This document shows positions 55,262 through 64,000 of a DNA stretch of 64,000 nucleotides, piece by piece. Position 1 is the stretch's first letter. Each line of letters begins with the position of its first letter. Both the position numbers and the translations under genes were made by a program. Source of the DNA: Arachis hypogaea (lineage: Eukaryota; Streptophyta; Magnoliopsida; Fabales; Fabaceae); assembly GCF_003086295.3 (NCBI RefSeq), contig NC_092044.1:67957213-68021212 (forward strand), given 5' to 3'. The notes under the pieces were generated by a model. It worked only from the letters and a program-made list of their open reading frames with translations. It did not search any database and was not told the origin of the DNA.

Positions 55262-56294
55262 ACAACTAACAAACCATGCAGCAAGAGATAAAATGAAGAG
55301 GTTATTCTTCTTAGAGTGATTGTTAGTGTGTGATGCATGTGGAAACTGTCTCTCAACAAATTTCCTTCGGCAAGTGTACCGAATTTGTCATCAAGTAAAA
55401 ACTCACAATAGAGTGAGGTCGAATCCCACAGCGATTGATTGATCAAGCAACTTTAATTAGAAGAACATTTTAGTTGAGCGAATTCAGAATTTGGGTTGAG
55501 ATTTGCAGAAAATGAAATGGTAGGAATGTAAATAACAGAAAAAGTAAATGCTATAATTAAAGGGCTGAAAGTAAATGACTGGAAGTAAATTGCAGAATTG
55601 TAATTGGGAATGGGGTGTTTGCTCATGAAAGTAAACGCAGAAATTAAATAGAATGGGTGAGATCAGAATTGGGGAGTTCATTGGGCGCAGGAGATGTTGC
55701 AATTCTCCAGATCAAGTTCATTTTCATCTCTTCCTCAATCAATGCACTCATTGATCTCCTTAGCAATCTTAATTGATTGAATTACAATTTCTTGCAATTA
55801 AATCTCTCAAATCTTGATTAATAGCCAATTCCTTGGTCAATTGCTCATGAGAAGAGATGAAGTGTGGTCACTGATTATACCACATGCATTTCCCAAATCA
55901 AGTATTGAGAGGATTATAGTCACATATCCATCCAAACCCAATTTGGTCCAGCATGAGAAAGCATTTCTAGCTTGATCTCTTCATTCCTCTTTCAAGGCTC
56001 AGAAGAGATCCAAGTTTGAATAGCTTCTTTTCCAAGATAACTACCTAATGGGATGAAGATCGAAAGCTTTCAAGTAAAATCAAGAGAAAAGATAGAAGAA
56101 GAATAATGAAAATTAGTATTGATCCATCAACTTACAACAGAGCTCCCTAACCCAATGAAAGGGGTTTAGTTGTTCATAGCTCTAGAAAATGAAAACAAAG
56201 ATGGAGAATACATCATGGAACTAGAAGAGTAAAATACAGAGAGTAGTGCTATTGTCCAACTTTCAGAACTCCTAAAATAATTCAAAGCTACTCC

Positions 56295-56302
56295 TATATA
56301 TA
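56295..56302 (-). promoter_or_regulatory. TATA box of N LTR2
   Basis: TATATATA on the minus strand. Confidence 0.6.
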
Positions 56303-56439
56303 CTACTCTTCTCAGCTTCTAGTAGGCTCTTCAAGTCTTGGGCCTTTGGATCTTGAGATTGAAGCAGTTCTCTTCTTTATTTGGGCTTGGTTTTTACTTG
56401 CAGAGAGAAAGTGTGAAGTGGGCAGAGACTTTAGATCAG

Positions 56440-57286
56440 GACGTTAGGGGTGTTAACGTTTTAGTGAAAGTATGAGTTTGAGAACGTTAGTGACACTCAA
56501 CATTGTCACTAACGTTCCAATGTACCCCTTTGCCTCACGTTAGAGCCCACGTTAACTAGGTTAACGTGGCTTCTAACGTGGCCTTGCCAACCTTTGAGAA
56601 CGTTAGTGACATTCAACATTGTCACTAACGTTCCAATGTGCCCCTATGTCTCACATTAGAGTCCACGTTAACTAGGTTAACGTGGCTTACACCGTGGCCA
56701 TTCTTAGCCATCCCCAACGTTAGTGACAATGTTGAGTGCCACTAACATTGGCTCATCTTTCACTCGTCAACGTTAGCTTTCCACGTTAACTAAGTTAACG
56801 TGGAAGTTCACGTGGCTCCTTGGGGTTTTGTGGTTGGTTCCAACGTTAGTGACAATGTTGGGTGTCACTAACGTTGTCGACCACCCTTGCCTCTTACGTT
56901 AGCTCCGACGTTAACCAAGTTAATGTGGGAGTTAATGTGGGACATTGCACCTTAGGCCAACGTTAGTGACAATGTTGAGTGTCACTAACGTTGGCTTCCT
57001 TCCCCCTTTTAACGTTAGAGGCCACGTTAACTAAGTTAACTTGGACTCTAACGTGGCCACTTATGATCATTGGCCAACATTAGTGATAATGTTAAGTGTC
57101 ACTAACATTGGCTCAAAGTCCCTTCTTCACGTTAGAGTTCACGTTAACTTAGTTAACGTGACTCTTAACGTGGACAATGATGGCTTCGAGAGTGTTATTG
57201 GCAATCACTTTTCTCATTAACTTTGCAAGTTACCTCCCATTCCACATTAGTGTTAACGTTAATTAGATTAACGTGACTGCTAAGTG
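56440..57286 (-). repeat. AACGTTAGTG hairpin array in LTR2
   Basis: About seven double-hairpin units; loops such as CTCAACAT separate AACGTTAGTGACA from its inverse. Better preserved than in LTR1. Confidence 0.9.
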
Positions 57287-57552
57287 GTTCTTCCTTGCTT
57301 CCTTTGGTCCTGAAATCAAGCAATAGAGTGCATCAAAGTTCTAGTCCAAGTCATGGGTAATGAAACATACAATTTGTTATTAAACTCATGCAAAATCCTC
57401 ATGAAATCATGTAAAATTCACAATGTATGCTTGAATCAAGGTGTAAGTGAATATCTACCCAAAACTAGCTTATTTCCTAAGGAAATGCATGAAACTACCT
57501 TAAAAACAGTAAAGAAAAGGTCAGTGAAACTGGCCAAGATGCCCTGGCATCA

Positions 57553-57589
57553 CAACACCAAACTTAAAGCTTGCTTGTCCCTAAGCAAG
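57553..57589 (-). other. Hairpin plus tract before LTR2
   Basis: CTTGCTTAGGGACAAGCAAG then CTTTAAGTTTGGTGTTG, identical in design to 49010-49046. Confidence 0.75.
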
Positions 57590-58637
57590 TACTGGAACAA
57601 GAGAATGATAAATGGAATGCCAAGAGAAATGGGTCATTCTTGTGGAAGTCATGTCACTGATTTTATGGTGGTTTCATGCATAGGAACTTAGGTTCATTCC
57701 ATTAGTGGCTTTCAGACCTTTATCATGTCTTAAAACACTGATTTTGCTTACATCCCATGAGACTTTTATTGATCCTTTTATTGTCATTCCAGGGCTTATT
57801 TGTGTTCTTCAAGCTAAGTGCTCTGTAAGGGGGAAACTCTTTAAGATAAGCTTTCAGCCAACACTCCCGAACTAGTTGGTTCAAGGTGCTAGGTGTTGAG
57901 ACACCCCTAAGGACTTACTCCCTCAAGTCTCTCCCCCATACATACACACCACAGGCATCTGGTTCATTTATTTTCCTTCTTGAGACCTTGGTGTCCAGCA
58001 CCTCTTTGGGTTACTAAATGCTCTGTAGTGAGGGTTACTCTTGATAGTGGATTTTCAGCTGATAATCCCGAGTTAGTTAACCCAAGTTACCAAGTGATAA
58101 GGCACCCCTAAGAGCTTATTCATCCAAGTAAATCCATCACACAGGAACACCACAGACACATGCCTCAAGATTAAAACCATTGGTGCCTAGCCTTATTGCT
58201 TACTTTTTTTCTTTTGTTTTTCACTTTAAGTGTTCTTTCCCTTTCTCTTATTAGGATCTTGTTATTTACTTAGTCTCATGGGTATATTCAAAGTATAGTC
58301 AGGCCAGATAGTTGTCATTCCCACCTTATGGTTGAACCAACTTAGCTAACTTATGATCACACCAAAGACTCATGAATGCACTTCCATATTATGAACTCCA
58401 CTCTGGTCTATTTAAAACACAATCATTCTCTTTTTCATTTGATTTAAAAGACAAGCATACAATAAGTAATGGTATGATGCAGTAACACTTAAACCAGAAA
58501 TCATAGACCTAAGCAATTAAACTTAAAATGCATAATTGAAAAGGTTCAAACTAACATGGAAGCATGTTCTATTTCATATAAGATCTTCCTTATTTAAAGC
58601 ATAGAAAAAGATGGAGTAAAGAAGGAACTTCACCACC
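57590..58637 (-). other. 3' UTR of N2
   Basis: Non-coding; parallels 49047-50045. Confidence 0.7.
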
Positions 58638-59707
58638 TTTTACTCTTGTGGCCGTCCATGCTCTTTTCCTTGCTTGTCCTCCTTGTGTTCTCTTGCATTT
58701 CCTCGCATCCGCGCCAATCTTGCTTGCTTCCAATCCTCAAGTGCCTTCCTCACTGATTCATGACTCTCTTCCACCCTTTGTCTCTCTTCTCGTGCTAATT
58801 CATCCTTCACTTCTTCATACCTTGTGATTCCTGGGTGCAATATAGGCAGCTGTCTTCACTAGTTATCCGAGCCTGGCTTGAGTGTTTATGTGATGCCCTG
58901 TCTCGCTCATGTAAACTCCTTCTGCAAATGCCCTTTGCTTGTCCAGTAGTTCTGTGTGTTCTATTTGTCTTCGATGCATCTCATGTATGTGTGCCCCTTG
59001 ATGTGCTTGGATGTTGATTAGCCTCTGGATGGACTCTTGTTGCTCATTTTGCCTTTGTTCCATCCTGTTGAATGTTTCTCCCCATTGTTGCCCTTGACTT
59101 AGTTGCTGTTCCATCATTTGCCTTTGCCACTCACCTTGCTGAGTCATCCACCTTGAGAGTGCTTCCTCTTGCTGCCCCATCATCTGTAGTTGAAGCTCTT
59201 TCTGTGCTCATTGGCTTTCCAAATACTGTCTAGACAAGCCATCAATGACTTCCTGCAATTGGTGCATGTCCAAGGTTTGTGGTGCTTGCCCCTCTGTGAC
59301 TTGTCCTTCCACTACTTGAGGGGCTGTCCTCTTCCTTTGCTTCCGTTGACGCAGGGGGGATGCGGCAACATTCATCCTTCGGACCGTTATTGGAATGCCT
59401 TCCTTTATCCACACGGGATCCTCATCTTCAAAAACCACCCCAGCTTTCTTGCATATTCAGTAAATAGTGCTGGGGTAACCTATCGTTCCTCTTGAGTCGC
59501 TTTTCTCTGCCATCTTTCTAATGCCTTCAGCTATGAGTTCATGAACCTTGATTTCTCCTCCCTTCAATATACAGTGCACCATTGTTGCTCTCTTGAGATT
59601 CACCTCTGAGTTATTTGCAGTTGGGAGGATGGACCTCCTCACTAGCTCAAACCACCCCTTGGCTTCAGGAGTGAGATCTGTTCTCTTGATGAACTTTGGT
59701 TTCTTTC
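58638..59707 (-). pseudogene. Athila-type 3' ORF of N2, truncated by J
   Basis: Begins inside the conserved domain (KFIKRTDLTPEAKGWFELVR), then RRSILPTANNSEVNLKRATM. A stop precedes 59438 and a frameshift lies near 58860. The C-terminal third is a long Gln-rich coiled coil (QQEALSRWMTQQGEWQRQMM). It keeps a sense codon where N1 has a stop before AKGW. Confidence 0.75.
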
Positions 59708-60080
59708 TGATGAGCGGATAATTTATACGCTTTTTGGCATTGTTTTTAGGTAGTTTTTAGTAAGTTCAAGCTACTTTTAGGGATGTTTTCATTAGTTTTT
59801 ATGCTAAATTCACATTTCTGGATTTTACTATGAGTTTGTGTGTTTTTCTGTGATTTCAGGTAATTTATGGCTGAAATTGAGGGACTTGAGCAAAACTCTG
59901 AAAAAGGCTGACAAAAGGACTGCTGATGCTGTTGGAATCTGACCTCCCTGCACTTGAAATGGATTTTCTGGAGCTACAAAACTCCAAATGGCGCGCACTC
60001 AACGGCGTTGGAAAGTAGACATTCAGAGCTTTCCAGCAATATATAATAGTTCATACTTTATTCGGAAATTGACGACGTAA

Positions 60081-60192
60081 CTTGGCGTTGAACACCAAGA
60101 ACATGCTGCTGTCTGGAGTTAAACGCCAGAAACACGTCATCATCCGGAGTTGAACGCCCAAAACACGTTATAACTTGGAGTTCAACTCCAAG
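60081..60192 (+). repeat. TGGCGTTGAAC-type array in J LTR U3
   Basis: TTGGCGTTGAACACCAAG, GGAGTTAAACGCCAG and GTTGAACGCCC units with AACACGT spacers, about 115 bp upstream of the TATA. Confidence 0.8.
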
Positions 60193-60306
60193 AGAAGCCT
60201 CAGCTCGTGGATAGATCAAGCTAAGCCCAAGCATACACCACGTGGGCCCCGGAAGTGAATTTTTGCATCAATTACTTACTCATGTAAACCCTAGTAGCTA
60301 GTCTAG

Positions 60307-60314
60307 TATAAATA
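60307..60314 (+). promoter_or_regulatory. TATA box of J LTR
   Basis: TATAAATA, about 600 bp into the LTR. Confidence 0.65.
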
Positions 60315-61413
60315 GGATAAGTTACTATTGTATTGGACATCTTTTGACATTTTAATCTTTTGACTTTGTAATCTTTGATAATTCGGTCTCTTGATCATTC
60401 AGGGGGCTGGCCATTCGGCCATGCCTGAACCTTTCACTTATGTATTTTCAACGGTGGAGTTTCTGCACACCATAGATTAAGGGTGTGGAGCTCTGCTGTA
60501 CCTCAAGTTTCAATCCAATTATTATTACTTTCTATTCAATTATCTTTTATTCTTATTCCAAGATATACGTTGCACTTCAACTTGATAAATGTGATGATCC
60601 GTGACACTCATCATCATTCTCACCTATGAACGCACGTGACTGACAACCACTTCCGTTCTACCTTAGGCCGGGCGCATATCTCTTAGATTCCCAACAGAAT
60701 CTTCATGGTATAAGTTAGATAGATGGCGGCATTCATGAGGATCCGAAAAGTCTAAACCTTGTCTATGGTATTCCGAGTAGGATTCTGGGATTGAATGACT
60801 GTGACGAGCTTCAAACTCCTGAAGGCTGGGCGTGATGACAAACGCAAAAGAATCAAGGGATTCTATTCCAACCTGATTGAGAACCGACAGATGATTAGCC
60901 GTGCTGTGACAGAGCATAGGATCATTTTCACTGAGAGGATGGGATGTAGCCATTGACAACGGTGATGCCCTACATACAGCTTGCCATGGAGAGGAGTAAG
61001 AAGGATTGGATGAATGTATTAAGAAAGTAGAGATTCAAGAGGAGCACAGCATCTCCATACGCCTATCTGAAATGTCCACTATTGATTTAGATAAGTATTT
61101 CTATCCCTTTTTATTTTCTTTTTATTATTAATTTTCGAACTCATCATAAAATATTTAATCCGCCTAACTGAGATTTACAAGGTGACCATAGCTTGCTTCA
61201 TATCAACAATCTCTGTGGGATCGACCCTTACTCACGTAAGGTATTACTTGGATGACCCAGTACACTTGCTGGCTAAGTTGAACGGAGTTATGATCACACC
61301 AGGGATTATTAAGATCCCAATTTATCACACCATGATCTCTTTGGGGTATTTTTGATTTCATACAAATACAAGGAGACCAACTTTGAGGATCACAATTTCG
61401 TCCACCATGTTTT

Positions 61414-61431
61414 TGGCGCCGTTGCCGGGGA
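61414..61431 (+). other. Primer binding site, tRNA-Asp (J)
   Basis: TGGCGCCGTTGCCGGGGA, perfect 18-nt complement to the recalled plant tRNA-Asp 3' end. Confidence 0.9.
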
Positions 61432-62950
61432 TTGTTCGAGTATGGACAACTGACGGTTCATCTTGTTGCTCAGATTAGGTAATTTTCTTTTCAAAAATTT
61501 TTCAAAAAATCTTTTTCAAAATTTTTCTTTTTCGTTTTCGTTTTTCCAAACTTTATTTTCGAAAAAATTGATAAAAATCCAAAAAAATTAATAAAATCAT
61601 AAAATTCAAAAATATTTTGTGTTTCTTGTTTGAGTCTTGAGTCAACTTTTAAGTTTGGTGTCAATTGCATGCTTTAAAAATTTTTTCTTGCATTTTTCGA
61701 AAACTCCATGCATTCATAGTGTTCTTCATGATCTTCAAGATTGTTCTTGGTAAGTCTTCTTGTTTGATCTTAATGTTTTCTTGTTTTGTGTTGTTTGTTG
61801 TTTTTCATATGCATTTTTCGTTTGTTAGAGTCCATGCATTAAAGATTTCTAAGTTTGGTGTCTTGCATGTTTTCTTTGCATAAAAAATTTTTCAAAATTA
61901 TGTTCTTGATGTTCATCATGATATTCAAAGTGTTCTCGGTATTCATCTTGACATTCATAGTGTTCTTGCATGCATTATGTGTTTGATCCGAAATTTTCAT
62001 ATTTTGGGTCATTCTTATGTTTTTCTCTCTCATCTTTAAAATTTCAAAAATCAAAAAAATATCTTTTCCTTATTTCTCTCCAAATTTTCGAAAATTTGAG
62101 TTGACTTAGTCAAAAATTTTCAAAATTAGTTGTTTCTTACAAGTCAAGTCAAATTTTCAATTTTAAAAATCTTATCTTTTCAAAATCTCTTTCAAAAATC
62201 ATATCTTTCTCATTTTTTTTTCTATTTTTCGAAAATTTCAAAAATCTTTTTCAAAAAATTTTCAAAATCTTTTTCTTATCTTTATATCATATTTTCGAAA
62301 ATTTAGCTAACAATTAATGTGATTGGTTCAAAAATTTGAAGTTTGTTACTTTCTTGTTAAGAAAGGTTCAATCTTTAAGTTCTAGAATCTTATCTTGTAG
62401 TTTCTTGTTAGTTAAGTCATTTTAAAAATTAAATCTTTTTCAAATATATCTTTTTATCTTTTATCTTATCTTTTTTTCAAAAATTTTATCTTTATCAAAA
62501 TTTGATTTCAAAATATCTTATCTAACTTCTTATCTTCTTATCTTTTTCAAATTTGATTTTAATATCTTTTTCAATCAACTAACTAACTTTTTGTTTGTTT
62601 CCTATCTTTTTCAAAACCAACTAACTACCTATCCCTCTCTAATTTTCGAAAATACTTCTCTCTTTTTCAAAATTCTTTTTAATTATTTTAAATTTTAATT
62701 TTAATCTTATCTTATCTCTAATTTTCAAAAATTACTAACACCTTTTTAAAATTATTTTCGAAATTCTCCATCTCTTTTCTTATTCTATTTAATTATTTAT
62801 TTACTAACACTTCTCTTCACCTCTCTTCATCTAAAAATCCGAACCCATTCTTCTTCACTCTTATCCCCTTTCTTCTTCTACTAACATAAAGGAATCTCTA
62901 TACTGTGACATAGAGGATTCCTCTTCTTTTCTTGTTCTCTTTTCTTTCAT
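61432..62950 (+). other. Long A+T-rich gag leader of J
   Basis: 1.5 kb without a gene, dominated by ATCTTTTTCAAAA words and two AAGTTTGGTGTC tracts (near 61650 and 61851). Confidence 0.75.
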
Positions 62951-64000
62951 ATGAGCAGGAACAGGGAAAAAGGCACTCTTGTTGAAATTGATCCTGAACC
63001 TGAAAGGACTCTGAAAAGGAAACTAAGAGAAACGAAATTACAACAATCCAGAAACAACCTTTCAGAAATTTTCGAACAAGAGAAGGAGATGGCAGCCGAA
63101 AATAATAATAATGCAAGGAGAATGCTTGGTGACTTCACAAAGCCAACGTCCAAGTTTGATGGAAGAAGCATCTCCATTCCTGCCATTGGAGCCAACAACT
63201 TTGAGCTGAAACCTCAGCTAGTTGCCTTAATGCAACAAAACTGCAAGTTTTATAGACTTCCATCTGAAGATCCTTACCAGTTTTTAACTGAGTTCTTGTA
63301 GATCTGTGAGACTGTAAAGACGAATGAAGTTGATCCTGAAGTCTACAGACTCATGCTTTTCCCTTTTGCTGTAAGAGACAGAGCTAGAATATGGTTGGAT
63401 TCACAACCTAAGGATAGCCTGGACTCCTGGGATAAGCTGGTCACTACCTTCTTGGATAAATTCTTTCCTCCTCAAAACCTGAGCAAGCTGAGAGTGGATG
63501 TTCAAACCTTCAAACAAAAAGATGGTGAATCCCTCTATGAAGCTTGGGAAAGATATAAGCAGCTGACCAAAAGATGTCCATCTGACATGTTTTCAGAATG
63601 GACCATGTTAGATATATTCTATTATGGTCTATCTGAATTTTCGAAAATGTCATTGGACCATTCTGCAGGTGGATCTATTCACCTAAAGAAAACACTTGAA
63701 GAGGCTCAAGAACTCATTGACATGGTTGCAAACAACCAATTCATGTACACTTCTGAGAGGAATTCCGTGAATAATGGGATACCTCAGAAGAAAGGAGTTC
63801 TTGAAATTGATGCTCTGAATGCCATATTGGCTCAGAACAAAGTGTTGACTCAACAGGTCAACATGATCTCTCAAAGTCTGAATGGATGGCAACATGCATC
63901 CAACAGTACTAAAGAGGCAGCTTCTGAAGAAGCTTATGATCCTGAGAACCCTGCCATGGCAGAGGTTAATTACATGGGTGAACCTTATGGAAACACCTAT
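62951..64000 (+). CDS. gag of J, partial, one internal TAG
   Basis: ATG 62951 (MSRNREKGTLVEIDPEPERT) was chosen because M starts at the same codon, both preceded by CAT. The frame is open to the window end except for TAG 63299-63301, where M has CAG. Contains IPAIGANNFELKPQLVALMQ, VYRLMLFPFAVRDRARIWLD, LSKLRVDVQTFKQKDGESLY and MFSEWTMLDIFYYGLSEFSK, i.e. the retrotransposon gag domain, then a short coiled coil. The product would form virus-like particles and package the element RNA. The single TAG either inactivates this copy or is read through. Confidence 0.85.

Larger units (their letters stand above)
46880..57552 (-). mobile_element. Element N1 with flanking LTRs
   Basis: Minus strand: LTR2 (57552-55331), gag, protease, hairpin 1, 3' ORF, 3' UTR, LTR1 (49009-46880). 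No RT or integrase. The expected primer site is missing between LTR2 and gag, and LTR2 is followed on its other side by another N-type 3' end, so this is an N1-N2 tandem. Confidence 0.8.
55331..57552 (-). repeat. N-type LTR2
   Basis: 2222 bp, TGATGCCAGGGC (57552) to CATGCATCA (55331). 69 bp without a primer site separate it from the N1 gag ATG. Confidence 0.85.
57553..59707 (-). mobile_element. Element N2, 3' part
   Basis: Hairpin and tract, 3' UTR and part of the 3' ORF of a second N-type element, cut by J at 59708. Its 3' LTR would be LTR2. Confidence 0.75.
59708..61407 (+). repeat. J 5' LTR (FIDEL-type)
   Basis: 1700 bp, TGATGAGCGGATAATTTATA to CGTCCACCA. Array 60081-60192 and TATAAATA 60307-60314. 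Confidence 0.9.
59708..64000 (+). mobile_element. Element J: 5' LTR, leader, gag (continues)
   Basis: Plus-strand FIDEL-type element inserted in the N2 3' ORF. The LTR, primer site, leader and gag are contiguous and the cleanest in the window; everything after gag lies beyond 64000, so autonomy cannot be judged. Confidence 0.9.

Noticed and set aside
56440..57286. CRISPR-like regular repeat
   Set aside because: Units are inverted repeats with diverged arms in a plant LTR; no uniform direct repeats with unique spacers.
1..64000. A host gene hidden among the elements
   Set aside because: All longer ORFs were accounted for by retroelement proteins, LTRs or their shadows; no exon-intron pattern of another gene was apparent by eye.

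Overview
This is plant nuclear heterochromatin made almost entirely of nested LTR retrotransposons. I found no host gene. The LTRs opening TGATGAGCGGATAATTTATA, the Ty3/gypsy gag, protease and RT fragments, the Athila-type 3' ORFs and the tRNA-Asp primer sites look like legume pericentromeric DNA. From memory the main LTR family resembles the FIDEL/Feral elements of peanut (Arachis); I could not check this against a database.

Layout, left to right. Element A (1-5847, +) is a non-autonomous element with a broken unknown ORF. It sits inside its relative B (5848-9562, -), and B sits in the 3' UTR of E. E (9563-12703 and 16920-21814, -) is an Athila-lineage element with gag, protease, partial RT, integrase C-terminus and a 3' ORF. 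It is split by element C (LTR 13279-16919, -), whose LTR holds a solo A-type LTR (14665-16266). F (21815-25558) is the 3' end of a Tat-like element with an antisense ORF. H (25559-31747, -) has gag/protease and a 3' ORF but no RT or integrase. I (31748-33301, +) is the 5' end of an element with the same LTR as F. From 33302 to 42477 lies a rearranged block: a C-type LTR fragment, element K, a second C-type fragment, and an inverted copy of K's left end that belongs to M (40505-46879, -). N1/N2 (46880-59707, -) is a tandem of another gag/protease plus 3' ORF family. J (59708-64000, +) starts a fresh element and runs off the window.

Almost every ORF carries stops or frameshifts, several explained by C-to-T changes visible between copies in this window. 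H/K/M and N have lost RT and integrase, so they would need enzymes from an autonomous relative such as E.

The most striking content is non-coding. Elements whose proteins or LTRs are otherwise unrelated share one ordered cassette: (1) a hairpin with loop AGRCAA on a GGG/CCC base whose outer three pairs covary between families, just after the last gag/pol ORF; (2) an array of CG-rich palindromes; (3) a hairpin with a purine loop followed by a TTTAAGT tract, placed about 55 nt before the 3' ORF start; and (4) a second copy of that hairpin 16-20 nt before the 3' LTR. In addition, nearly every LTR family here carries its own array of short palindromes in U3, mostly just upstream of a TATA box: TGGCGTTTAACGCCA, TGGCGTGCCACGCC, AACGTTAGTGACA with its inverse, or CGCGT-rich repeats. 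A fragment matching the 5' half of tRNA-Cys fills a deletion in K.
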